DNA from: an uncultured Lachnospiraceae bacterium
GTDB lineage: Bacteria; Bacillota; Clostridia; Lachnospirales; Lachnospiraceae
Reading direction: 5' to 3'
Length of the DNA stretch: 11,779 nucleotides
NCBI GenBank assembly: GCA_946633495.1
Contig: CAMPAX010000053.1
Span: 1-11,779, forward strand
Positions 1 to 6,932 of this stretch are shown piece after piece. The notes under the pieces are model-generated. The model ran no database searches. It was not told the origin of the DNA and saw only the letters and a program-made list of their open reading frames with translations. The position numbers and the translations under genes are program-made. Position 1 is the first letter of the stretch; every line of letters starts with the position of its first letter.

Positions 1-212
1 TTGAATCGGAGGAAGGGCCTGCGCTGGGAGGAGCACTTCTTGCGGCTGTGGGCTGCGGTGTGTTTAAGGATACGAAGGAAGCGGCTGCCGCGGTTGTGAA
101 AGTAACGGGTAAGGAATCCCCGGATCCGGCTCTGGTGGCTCTTTATGAGGAACGGTATCAGACCTTCCGGAAGCTTTATCCCGCACTGAAGGAAGTTTAT
201 CGGGAGCTGTAA
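1..212 (+). CDS. xylB: Xylulokinase, C-terminal end (5' truncated by window)
   Basis: Only the last 70 codons are present, read from base 3 to a TAA at 210-212. The peptide begins ESEEGPALGGALLAAVGCGVF, which matches the conserved glycine/alanine-rich segment near the end of the FGGY sugar-kinase fold. It ends with ALYEERYQTFRKLYPALKEVY, the Y-x-x-F-x-x-L-Y helix typical of xylulokinase C-termini. The family phosphorylates D-xylulose to xylulose 5-phosphate in the cytoplasm, the step after xylose isomerase. The gene for that enzyme follows 121 bases downstream on the same strand, which supports xylulokinase over other FGGY kinases. The catalytic and ATP-binding parts lie outside the window, so the substrate is inferred from the tail and the neighbour. 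Confidence 0.85.
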   Translation, partial: ESEEGPALGGALLAAVGCGVFKDTKEAAAAVVKVTGKESPDPALVALYEERYQTFRKLYPALKEVYREL

Positions 213-319
213 AGGTTCTTTTGCCAGAGCAAATGACAGGTGACCGGGTACGCTCTCTGCGGAACGGTGAAAGTTCAGATGAAGAAATGGTAAACGCAAA
301 GAATATATTTAAGAAATCA

Positions 320-328
320 GGAGGAAAA
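320..328 (+). promoter_or_regulatory. Ribosome binding site of xylA
   Basis: A strong Shine-Dalgarno sequence (AGGAGG within tcaggaggaaaag) sits a few bases before the ATG at 334 and fixes the xylA start. The rest of the 121-base gap between xylB and xylA shows no convincing promoter, terminator or catabolite (cre) operator, so xylA is probably cotranscribed with xylB. Confidence 0.8.
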
Positions 329-333
329 GAAAC

Positions 334-1653
334 ATGTCAGAGATTTTCAAAGGAATCCCGGTGATCCCCTATGAGGGACCGGAAAGCAGGACCGCATTTG
401 CATTTAAGTATTATGATGCAGACCGTGTGATCATGGGGAAAAAGATGTCCGAACACCTTCCCTTCGCCATGGCCTGGTGGCACAATATGTGTGCAACAGG
501 TGTGGACATGTTCGGTGTCGGAACTGCGGATAAGCGTTTCGGTGCGGCTGAATACGGTACCATGGAGCATGCGAAGGCAAAGGTAGATGCTGCCATTGAA
601 TTCATGCAGAAGCTGGGAATCAGGTATTACTGTTTCCATGATGTGGATCTGGTTCCGGAGGATGCGGATATCAACGTTACCAACGCACGTTTGGATGAGA
701 TCTCCGATTATATTCTGGAGAAGACAAAGGGAACCGATATCAAGTGCCTCTGGGGTACCGCGAATATGTTCGGAAATCCCCGTTTCATGAACGGTGCCGG
801 AAGCACCAATGATGTGGATGTATACTGCTTTGCGGCTGCTCAGATCAAGAAGGCGCTCGAACTGACCGTAAAGCTTGGAGGACGCGGCTATGTCTTCTGG
901 GGCGGCAGAGAAGGGTATGAGACCCTGCTGAATACCAAAATGAAATTCGAGCAGGAGAATATCGCAACCCTGATGCGGATGGCAAGAGACTATGGCCGAA
1001 GCATCGGATTTAACGGCACCTTCCTTATCGAGCCGAAGCCGAAGGAGCCCATGAAACATCAGTATGATTTTGATGCGGCAACCGCCATCGGATTCCTGAA
1101 GGAGTTCGGTCTGGATAAGGACTTCAAGATGAATATCGAAGCGAACCATGCAACGCTTGCAGGACATACCTTCCAGCATGAACTGCGTGTCAGCCGTGAG
1201 AACGGAATGCTGGGCTCCATCGACGCAAATCAGGGCGATGTGATGCTGGGCTGGGATACGGACTGCTTCCCCAGCAACGTATATGATACCACGTTGGCAA
1301 TGTATGAGGTTCTGAAAAACGGCGGTCTGGACGGCGGCTTCAACTTCGATTCCAAGAATCGCAGACCCAGCTATACATATCAGGATATGTTCCATGCATT
1401 CATCCTGGGTATGGATTCCTTCGCATATGGTCTGATCAAGGCCGCAGAACTGATCGAGGATGGCCGCATCGAGGCCTTTATCGACGGAAAATACGCAAGC
1501 TTTGAGACGGAACTGGGTAAGAAGATCCGCGCCGGCGAAGCGACTCTGGAGGAGCTGGCTGATCGGGCTGCAAAGATGAAGAGCGTGGCCATTCCCATGT
1601 CGGGAAGCCAGGAGTTCCTGGAGGGCATTCTGAACAATGTACTGCTGAAATAA
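334..1653 (+). CDS. xylA: Xylose isomerase (class II)
   Basis: This 439-residue cytoplasmic TIM-barrel enzyme interconverts D-xylose and D-xylulose and needs two divalent metal ions. The length and the N-terminal extension fit class II isomerases of Firmicutes and Thermotoga. The full active-site set is visible: H102 and D105 in YCFHDVDLVPE, E233 and K235 in LIEPKPKE, E269 and H272 in NIEANHATLAGH, D297 in SIDANQGD, D308 and D310 in GWDTDCFP, and D339 in FNFDSK. The signature VFWGGREGYETLLNT is at 187-201. No key residue is missing. The ATG has a strong AGGAGG site before it. The gene follows xylB, and the pair feeds xylose into the pentose phosphate pathway. A hairpin terminator follows the stop codon. 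Confidence 0.98.
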   Translation: MSEIFKGIPVIPYEGPESRTAFAFKYYDADRVIMGKKMSEHLPFAMAWWHNMCATGVDMFGVGTADKRFGAAEYGTMEHAKAKVDAAIEFMQKLGIRYYCFHDVDLVPEDADINVTNARLDEISDYILEKTKGTDIKCLWGTANMFGNPRFMNGAGSTNDVDVYCFAAAQIKKALELTVKLGGRGYVFWGGREGYETLLNTKMKFEQENIATLMRMARDYGRSIGFNGTFLIEPKPKEPMKHQYDFDAATAIGFLKEFGLDKDFKMNIEANHATLAGHTFQHELRVSRENGMLGSIDANQGDVMLGWDTDCFPSNVYDTTLAMYEVLKNGGLDGGFNFDSKNRRPSYTYQDMFHAFILGMDSFAYGLIKAAELIEDGRIEAFIDGKYASFETELGKKIRAGEATLEELADRAAKMKSVAIPMSGSQEFLEGILNNVLLK

Positions 1654-1675
1654 AGAAGATAGAATATAAGCTTTC

Positions 1676-1715
1676 AAAGACCGCTGACCCAAAAACCGGC
1701 TCGGCGGTCTTTGTT
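1676..1715 (+). terminator. Intrinsic terminator after xylA
   Basis: Arms at 1676-1687 and 1701-1712 pair over 12 positions (AAAGACCGC with GCGGTCTTT plus three more pairs, one of them G-T), around a 13-base loop. The T-rich tail is short and interrupted (tttgttgatctt), so termination may be partial. It lies 22 bases after the xylA stop and separates the xylose block from the SOS-regulated gene. Confidence 0.75.
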
Positions 1716-1751
1716 GATCTTATGATACTTTGATCCTGAGCTTATTCCGGA

Positions 1752-1765
1752 CGAATGCATATTCG
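1752..1765. promoter_or_regulatory. Degenerate LexA-like inverted repeat A
   Basis: CGAAT-GCAT-ATTCG has perfect 5-base arms and the 14-base size of the Gram-positive LexA operator (CGAACRNRYGTTYG). It departs from the consensus at two symmetric positions, the fifth and tenth. It lies upstream of the -35 box, so it could be an auxiliary or decayed site. Confidence 0.35.
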
Positions 1766-1768
1766 ATT

Positions 1769-1787
1769 ATTCGAAAAATGTTCGAAT
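1769..1787. promoter_or_regulatory. Degenerate LexA-like inverted repeat B
   Basis: ATTCGAA-AAATG-TTCGAAT is an inverted repeat with perfect 7-base arms and a 5-base centre. Its right half (TGTTCG) matches a LexA half-site, but the core from CGAA to TTCG spans 13 bases rather than the usual 14, so binding by LexA is doubtful. It lies 7 bases upstream of the -35 hexamer. Confidence 0.35.
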
Positions 1788-1793
1788 ATTCTA

Positions 1794-1822
1794 TTGACAT
1801 CCGAACGAATGTTTGTTATATT
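1794..1822 (+). promoter_or_regulatory. SigA promoter of the LysM gene, extended -10
   Basis: The -35 hexamer TTGACA (1794-1799) is perfect. The spacer is exactly 17 bases, and the -10 is TATATT (1817-1822), preceded by an extended -10 TG at 1814-1815. Transcription should start near 1829 and give a leader of about 36 bases. The spacer is filled by a LexA operator, so a strong promoter would be shut off until DNA damage. Confidence 0.9.
1802..1815. promoter_or_regulatory. LexA operator (Cheo box), perfect match
   Basis: CGAACGAATGTTTG fits the Gram-positive LexA consensus CGAACRNRYGTTYG at all 14 positions. It occupies 14 of the 17 bases between the -35 and -10 hexamers, so bound LexA would block RNA polymerase directly. 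This is the main evidence that the downstream gene belongs to the SOS regulon. Confidence 0.92.
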
Positions 1823-1837
1823 ATCATCACAGGCAAT

Positions 1838-1851
1838 CGAACAAATGTTTA
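1838..1851. promoter_or_regulatory. Second LexA operator in the 5' leader
   Basis: CGAACAAATGTTTA matches the LexA consensus at 13 of 14 positions, with the final G replaced by A. It lies about 10 bases downstream of the predicted transcription start and just before the ribosome binding site (GAGGTGA, 1854-1860). Its centre is 36 bases from that of the first operator. It could reinforce repression or act as a roadblock. Confidence 0.82.
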
Positions 1852-1864
1852 GCGAGGTGATAAT

Positions 1865-2296
1865 ATGTACGAAGCGAACATCCGGTATCGTCATACAGAT
1901 ACATTTAATTCAAATAACTACCTTAGAAACCATGACACAGTTCATACCGCCGGCAAAACACGCAGAATAAGCCCGTTTCAGAGAGACTTGTATCGGTTTC
2001 TTCGAAATAAAACGGCGCTCACGGTAGTAGGGGTGCTGCTGATCCTTCTTGGAGTAGCGATTCTTCTGTTCGGACAGAATTCGAACACTTCGGATGCGGA
2101 GGCTTCCACGATCAAAGTGAAGCAGTATACCAGCATTGAGGTTCATCATGGCGATACTCTCTGGTCACTGGCCGGAGAGTATGGTGAACCGTACAAGGAT
2201 CGCAGTGTGTTTATTGATGAAGTGAAGGAGCTGAACAAACTCCACGGAGATTTCATTTCCGAAGGCGGGTATCTCTATATTCCGATCTATAAATAA
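1865..2296 (+). CDS. LysM-domain membrane protein, YneA-like SOS cell-division inhibitor (putative)
   Basis: This 143-residue protein has a basic, presumably cytoplasmic N-terminus (1-50), one strongly hydrophobic segment (about 51-69, ALTVVGVLLILLGVAILLF), a short linker, and one LysM domain (about 89-141) that starts TSIEVHHGDTLWSLAGEY and ends GGYLYIPIYK. LysM domains bind peptidoglycan glycan chains, so the C-terminus should lie outside the membrane. The layout, the HHGDTLWSLA motif and the LexA-controlled promoter resemble Bacillus YneA, which delays septation during the SOS response. YneA is about 100 residues and has little before its membrane segment; the 50-residue N-terminal tail here is an addition. 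The ATG is set by AGGTGA four bases upstream. lexA, often divergent from yneA, is not adjacent. The division-inhibitor role is inferred, not shown by a specific residue. Confidence 0.8.
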   Translation: MYEANIRYRHTDTFNSNNYLRNHDTVHTAGKTRRISPFQRDLYRFLRNKTALTVVGVLLILLGVAILLFGQNSNTSDAEASTIKVKQYTSIEVHHGDTLWSLAGEYGEPYKDRSVFIDEVKELNKLHGDFISEGGYLYIPIYK

Positions 2297-2327
2297 GATT
2301 CGGTTTTTTCGTTTTCCACTTTGTAAG

Positions 2328-2350
2328 AAAAGGCCAACACCTTTCTTTTT
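2328..2350 (+). terminator. Possible weak terminator after the LysM gene
   Basis: AAAGG (2329-2333) and CCTTT (2340-2344) form a short stem with a 6-base loop, followed by a T-rich run (tctttttctc). The stem is weak and may only assist the much stronger hairpin that follows at 2358. Confidence 0.35.
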
Positions 2351-2357
2351 CTCATTC

Positions 2358-2398
2358 GAAACTCTGGCTGCTTCCCGGGCAGTCAGGGTTTCTTTTTT
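2358..2398 (+). terminator. Strong intrinsic terminator after the LysM gene
   Basis: Arms at 2358-2371 and 2379-2392 pair over 14 positions with two G-T pairs and a 7-base loop (ttcccgg), followed directly by six T residues (2393-2398). It isolates the SOS-controlled unit from the miaB operon. Confidence 0.92.
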
Positions 2399-2400
2399 AC

Positions 2401-2429
2401 TTTGTTTTCCCGGGGGCTTGTGCTATAAT
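2401..2429 (+). promoter_or_regulatory. Extended -10 promoter before miaB
   Basis: A perfect -10 TATAAT (2424-2429) is preceded by the extended element TGC (TG at 2421-2422). The -35 is poor (TTTGTT or TTGTTT around 2401-2407, spacer 16-17 bases), which is usual for extended -10 promoters. It follows the terminator immediately and lies 52 bases before the miaB ATG. It is the only clear promoter for the downstream operon. Confidence 0.75.
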
Positions 2430-2481
2430 GCAATGTGGTTTTTTATGGTTTTAATTAAAAAGAATAAAACGGGTAACAATT

Positions 2482-3963
2482 ATGGATCAGAGAATCATCA
2501 GTAATATACCGGAGGATTATCATGTGTCGGAACCGATTCCGGTGACGGAACCGGAGCGGCAGGATTTTTTTATCCGGTTATGCAGGAATTACATTGAAAG
2601 AAATCAGGCGGAGGGACGTAGATTATCTTATGCCGTAGTGACCTTCGGCTGTCAGATGAATGCCCATGACTCGGACCGCATGCGGGGACTTCTGGAAAGG
2701 ATCGGATATGAAGAAGCACCGGAAAAAGAGGCAGACCTGGTGATCTTCAATACCTGTACGGTTCGTGAGAATGCAAATACAAAGCTGTATGGACACCTTG
2801 GGCAGCTGAAGCCAAGAAAAAAAGAAAACCGAAACTTTATGATCGGGCTCTGCGGATGTATGATGCAGCAGCCGGAGGTGGTGGAAAAGATCAAGTCCAG
2901 CTATTCCTTCGTTGATTTTGTCTTCGGGACATATAACCTGCACCGGCTCCCGGAGCTTCTGTATCTCAGATTACAGGAGAACCGCCGCATAATCGAAGTG
3001 CTCCCGGAACCGAAGGAGCATGTGGAGATCAAGGGGGCGAAGAGAAAATATCCCTTTAAGTCCGGTGTAAACATTATGTACGGCTGCAATAATTTCTGCA
3101 CCTACTGCATCGTTCCCTATGTTCGCGGACGGGAGCGGAGCCGGACACCGGAGGATATTCTGTCCGATGTAAAGGCGCTTGTGGAGGACGGGGTGACTGA
3201 AGTGATGCTCCTTGGTCAGAATGTGAATTCCTACGGGACGAATTTCATGGAGGAAAGTCAGATCATAAAAAACGAGCCGGAGTACGGATTCCCGGAACTT
3301 CTGGATGCTGTCTGTCAGATCCCCGGATTAAGAAGAGTCCGGTTTATGACTCCGCATCCGAAGGACTTGTCGGATCGCCTGATCCGGGTGATCCAGAAGA
3401 ATCCGAAGGTCTGCCGGCATCTGCACCTTCCGGTACAATCCGGTTCCACCGAGGTCTTACGGAAGATGAACCGAAGATATACGAAGGAGCAGTATCTTGC
3501 CCTTGTGGAGAGGATCCGTGAGGCGCTTCCGGATATTTCTCTTACCACTGATATCATGATCGGTTTTCCGGGAGAGACGGAGGAGGATTTTCAGGATACC
3601 CTGGATGTGGTCAGGAGAGCAAAGTACGATCAGGCGTTCACGTTTATCTACAGCAAAAGAACAGGAACTCCCGCTGCGGAAATGGAGCAGGTACCCGAGG
3701 AGGTTGTAAAGGACCGGTTTGACCGGCTTCTGGCCGTGGTGAGCGAGTCGGCACATAAACGATGCGCGCGTTTCGCCGGACAGACCGTGACGGTACTTGT
3801 GGAGGATCGGAATGAACAGGATCCGGATCAGCTCACAGGCCGGCTGGAAACCAACATGGTGGTACATTTCCGGGGAGATGATTCTCTGATCGGACAGTAT
3901 GTTCAGGTGAAGCTGACGGAGGTTCACGGTTTCTATTACTCCGGTGAACTGGCGGACTCCTGA
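2482..3963 (+). CDS. miaB: tRNA-2-methylthio-N6-dimethylallyladenosine synthase
   Basis: This 493-residue radical-SAM methylthiotransferase adds a methylthio group to i6A37 of tRNAs reading UNN codons, giving ms2i6A. The N-terminal UPF0004 domain has the three cysteines of the auxiliary 4Fe-4S cluster: C57 (TFGCQMN), C92 (FNTCTVRENA) and C126 (GLCGCMMQ). The radical-SAM cluster cysteines are C202, C206 and C209 in GCNNFCTYCIVPYVRGRERSR, a form typical of MiaB rather than RimO or MtaB. A C-terminal TRAM domain (about 420-488, with GRLETNMVVHF) should bind the tRNA. Length fits the family. The ATG at 2482 has only a poor ribosome binding site (acggg), so translation may be modest. MiaA, which makes its substrate, is encoded three genes downstream. 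Confidence 0.97.
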   Translation: MDQRIISNIPEDYHVSEPIPVTEPERQDFFIRLCRNYIERNQAEGRRLSYAVVTFGCQMNAHDSDRMRGLLERIGYEEAPEKEADLVIFNTCTVRENANTKLYGHLGQLKPRKKENRNFMIGLCGCMMQQPEVVEKIKSSYSFVDFVFGTYNLHRLPELLYLRLQENRRIIEVLPEPKEHVEIKGAKRKYPFKSGVNIMYGCNNFCTYCIVPYVRGRERSRTPEDILSDVKALVEDGVTEVMLLGQNVNSYGTNFMEESQIIKNEPEYGFPELLDAVCQIPGLRRVRFMTPHPKDLSDRLIRVIQKNPKVCRHLHLPVQSGSTEVLRKMNRRYTKEQYLALVERIREALPDISLTTDIMIGFPGETEEDFQDTLDVVRRAKYDQAFTFIYSKRTGTPAAEMEQVPEEVVKDRFDRLLAVVSESAHKRCARFAGQTVTVLVEDRNEQDPDQLTGRLETNMVVHFRGDDSLIGQYVQVKLTEVHGFYYSGELADS

Positions 3964-4058
3964 ATCGAAGCCGCTGGGGATAACCAGCTGGGGGCAAAAT
4001 ACCTTTTGACCCTATCATCATCATAATTTTTGGAAAGATTACGAAAGAGAGAAACAAC

Positions 4059-6902
4059 GTGGATATCGACAGAACGAAACTATCTCCCATGATGAAACAT
4101 TATCTTAAAACGAAGGAAGAGGTGGGTGACGCCATTCTGTTCTATCGTCTGGGAGATTTTTATGAAATGTTTTTTGATGACGCGCTGCTGGTAACGCGGG
4201 AACTGGAGATCGCTCTTACCGGAAAGGACTGCGGGCTGGAGGAACGGGCGCCTATGTGCGGCATTCCGTATCATGCGGCAGAGTCTTATCTTACCCGACT
4301 GATCGATAAGGGCTACCGGGTGGCGATCTGTGAGCAGGTGGAGGATCCGAAGCTGGCAAAAGGGCTGGTGGAACGGAAGGTGATCCGCATCGTGACGCCA
4401 GGCACCAACATGGCCGAGCAGTCCCTGGAGGAAGGTAAGAATCATTATATGATGTGCCTTTCGGAGAATCGCGGACTGTATGGTATCGCGGTGACGGATA
4501 TTACCACGGGCGCCTTCCTCTGCACCCGTGTGGATCAGTGGAACAAGGTGTGTGACGAGATCATCAAATACGAACCCTGCGAACTGATCCTGCCACAGGC
4601 ACTTTATCCGCCCAGGGATGCGGATGAAACCGTGCTGCATCCGGACAGTGTCTCCGTAGAGGGGCTGCAGATCATGGATGACATCGCCATGCGTCTGCAT
4701 ATTGCGGAAACCAAAGCACCGAATCATTATTATGAATATGAATCCGCAAAACAGTGTCTCTTACGTCAGTTTTCCGTGATGTCCGTGGAGGGACTGGGGC
4801 TGCATGATTATCCGGAGACCGTGATCGCGGCGGGCGCTCTGCTGCATTATATTTCCGATACTCAGATGACGGAGACAGGACAGATCAATCACCTGCAGCT
4901 TTATTTTACGGATCAGTACATGGTCCTGGATTCTTCTACCCGGAGAAATCTTGAGCTTTGCGAGACGATGCGGGAAAAACAGAAGCGTGGGTCACTGCTT
5001 TGGGTACTGGATCAGACGAAGACCGCCATGGGAGCAAGAAAGCTCCGTACCTGGGTGGAACAGCCGCTGCTGCAGAAGCAGGCCATAGAGGATCGTCTGG
5101 ATGCCGTAGAAATCATGTCGGATCAGGTGATGATCCGGGATGAGATGCGAGATTATCTGAATGCCATCTATGATCTGGAACGTCTTATGACAAGGATCTC
5201 TCTTCGTACCGCGAATCCGAAGGACCTCCTGGCTTTCAAACAGTCGGTGCAGTATCTGCCCTACATTCGAAACAATATCAGGGAGATTCTGGAAAATCAT
5301 CAGGGCAAAGGACCGGAAAACCACGGAACGGCTGCCATCCTGCAGCAGCTTCTGGACGGATTTGATGATCTTTCGGATCTGTTCGATCTTCTGGACCGTT
5401 CGATCGATGAGGATGCACCCATCACGGTAAAGGAAGGCGGGATCTTCCGACCCGGTTTCTCTGCCGAGATCGATGATTTTAAGGATAAAAAGGCGAATTC
5501 CAAACAGCTTCTGGCAGAGATGGAAGAGAAGGAGAGAAATGCAACCGGTATCAGGAATCTCAGGATACGGTATCACAAGGCCTTCGGTTATTTTCTGGAA
5601 GTGACAAATTCCTTTAAAGATCAGGTTCCGGATTACTTTATCCGGAAACAGACACTTACAAATGCGGAGCGTTTCACCACAAAGGAGCTGAGTGAGCTGT
5701 CAGATGTGATCCTGAATGCGGAAGACCGGCTTTATGCGCTGGAATACGATCTTTACGTTCAGCTTCGGGATCAGCTGGCCCAAAGTGTGAAACGTGTACA
5801 GCATATGGCAGAGGTAGTTGCGGAACTGGATGCACTGGCCTCCCTGTCCGTGACCGCAGTGAAATACCATTATGTCCGCCCTGTCATTAATACGGAAGAC
5901 CGGATCCAGATCGTTAACGGCCGGCATCCGGTCGTAGAACGGATGCTTCCGAACGATTCCTTTGTACCGAATGATACGATGCTGGATCTTTCGGATAATC
6001 GGATCGCCATCATCACCGGACCCAACATGGCCGGAAAATCCACCTATATGCGTCAGGTGGCGCTGATCACGCTGATGGCCCAGATCGGAAGCTATGTACC
6101 GGCATCCATGGCGGATATCTGTATCTCGGACCGGATCTTTACACGTGTCGGAGCCAGTGACGATCTTGCACAGGGACAATCCACATTTATGGTGGAAATG
6201 AGCGAGGTGGCATCGATCCTTCGAAATGCAACCAGAAGATCTCTGATCATTTTGGATGAGATCGGACGGGGAACTTCGACCTTCGACGGCCTGTCCATTG
6301 CCTGGGCCGTGGTGGAGCATATCGCCGATCCGAAGATCCTGGGGGCAAAGACGCTTTTTGCCACACATTATCATGAACTTACGGAGCTGGAAGGAAAGCT
6401 GTCCGGTGTACAGAACTTCTGTATCGCCATCAAACAGACTGCGGACGGGATCGCCTTTCTTCGGAAGATCATTCCCGGCGGCGCAGACCGTTCCTACGGA
6501 ATCGAAGTAGCGCAGCTGGCAGGGGTTCCGGTATCCGTGACCAATCGCGCACGGGTGATCGCAGAGCTTCTGGCAGAAGAAGATCTTACCGGGAATCTGA
6601 AATATCTGACGGTACGGGGAGAACGTGTCGGGGAACAGAATAATGACAAGCCTTCGGAAGCCGCCGCAGACCTGACAGAGAAAGAAAAGGAAGTGTCTAA
6701 CGGAAAAGCTCTCTCCCAAGGTTCTTTTGGCGGATCTTCGGCCGGCGGAATCGGTACGGGGAAGACAGGGGAACGAGCCGGAACAAAAGGGATCAGTAAG
6801 AAAGAACGGGAAGTCCTTGACGAGTTAAGGAATCTGGATCCCAACGCCATGACTCCAATCGCAGCGCTGCTCATGCTTCTTCAGCTGAAGGAAAAGCTGT
6901 AA
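4059..6902 (+). CDS. mutS: DNA mismatch repair protein MutS
   Basis: MutS recognises base mismatches and small loops and, with ATP, recruits MutL. The start is GTG (4059), with a purine-rich AAAGAGAG upstream. The mismatch-contacting F-x-E motif is F34-Y35-E36 in RLGDFYEMFFDDA. The connector and lever/clamp domains follow. The ABC-type ATPase has Walker A GPNMAGKST (654-662, K660) and Walker B LIILDEIGRGTSTFDG with D733 and E734, followed by ATHYHEL. At 947 residues it is longer than the usual 850-880. The excess is a hydrophilic, glycine/lysine-rich linker (about 853-912) before a conserved C-terminal helical segment (about 915-947, LDELRNLDPNAMTPIAALLML). No canonical QLSLF-like clamp-binding motif is visible in the linker; QGSF (887-890) is the nearest. 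The gene is 95 bases after miaB and 30 before mutL. Confidence 0.99.
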   Translation: MDIDRTKLSPMMKHYLKTKEEVGDAILFYRLGDFYEMFFDDALLVTRELEIALTGKDCGLEERAPMCGIPYHAAESYLTRLIDKGYRVAICEQVEDPKLAKGLVERKVIRIVTPGTNMAEQSLEEGKNHYMMCLSENRGLYGIAVTDITTGAFLCTRVDQWNKVCDEIIKYEPCELILPQALYPPRDADETVLHPDSVSVEGLQIMDDIAMRLHIAETKAPNHYYEYESAKQCLLRQFSVMSVEGLGLHDYPETVIAAGALLHYISDTQMTETGQINHLQLYFTDQYMVLDSSTRRNLELCETMREKQKRGSLLWVLDQTKTAMGARKLRTWVEQPLLQKQAIEDRLDAVEIMSDQVMIRDEMRDYLNAIYDLERLMTRISLRTANPKDLLAFKQSVQYLPYIRNNIREILENHQGKGPENHGTAAILQQLLDGFDDLSDLFDLLDRSIDEDAPITVKEGGIFRPGFSAEIDDFKDKKANSKQLLAEMEEKERNATGIRNLRIRYHKAFGYFLEVTNSFKDQVPDYFIRKQTLTNAERFTTKELSELSDVILNAEDRLYALEYDLYVQLRDQLAQSVKRVQHMAEVVAELDALASLSVTAVKYHYVRPVINTEDRIQIVNGRHPVVERMLPNDSFVPNDTMLDLSDNRIAIITGPNMAGKSTYMRQVALITLMAQIGSYVPASMADICISDRIFTRVGASDDLAQGQSTFMVEMSEVASILRNATRRSLIILDEIGRGTSTFDGLSIAWAVVEHIADPKILGAKTLFATHYHELTELEGKLSGVQNFCIAIKQTADGIAFLRKIIPGGADRSYGIEVAQLAGVPVSVTNRARVIAELLAEEDLTGNLKYLTVRGERVGEQNNDKPSEAAADLTEKEKEVSNGKALSQGSFGGSSAGGIGTGKTGERAGTKGISKKEREVLDELRNLDPNAMTPIAALLMLLQLKEKL

Positions 6903-6932
6903 AAACAAAATGCAGCAGAAAGAAGAAAGACC

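Noticed and set aside
290..305. A sequence resembling a catabolite (cre) site upstream of xylA (ggtaaacgcaaaga)
   Set aside because: It misses three fixed positions of the TGWAANCGNTNWCA consensus and lies next to no visible promoter.
337..1692. A 451-codon open frame on the - strand opposite xylA
   Set aside because: It mirrors the strongly conserved xylA gene almost end to end, its peptide resembles no family I know, and it has no clear start site. It is a by-product of xylA codon bias. The same holds for the long - strand frames opposite mutS (5700-6719) and mutL (6945-7886).
1755..1970. A 71-codon + strand frame beginning in the SOS promoter
   Set aside because: It overlaps the promoter, both operators and the start of the LysM gene in another frame, and has no ribosome binding site.
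3972..3987. Hairpin GCTGG-GGATAA-CCAGC after miaB
   Set aside because: The stem is only five base pairs and no T-run follows, so it is unlikely to terminate transcription.
4006..4027. A TTGACC and CATAAT pair between miaB and mutS
   Set aside because: The spacer is only 10 bases, far too short for a sigma-A promoter, and no -10 is found at 16-18 bases.
6744..6767. A GGIGTGKT sequence in the MutS linker that fits the P-loop pattern GxxxxGKT
   Set aside because: It lies in a glycine/lysine-rich low-complexity spacer with no strand-loop-helix context and no Walker B partner. The true P-loop is at residues 654-662.
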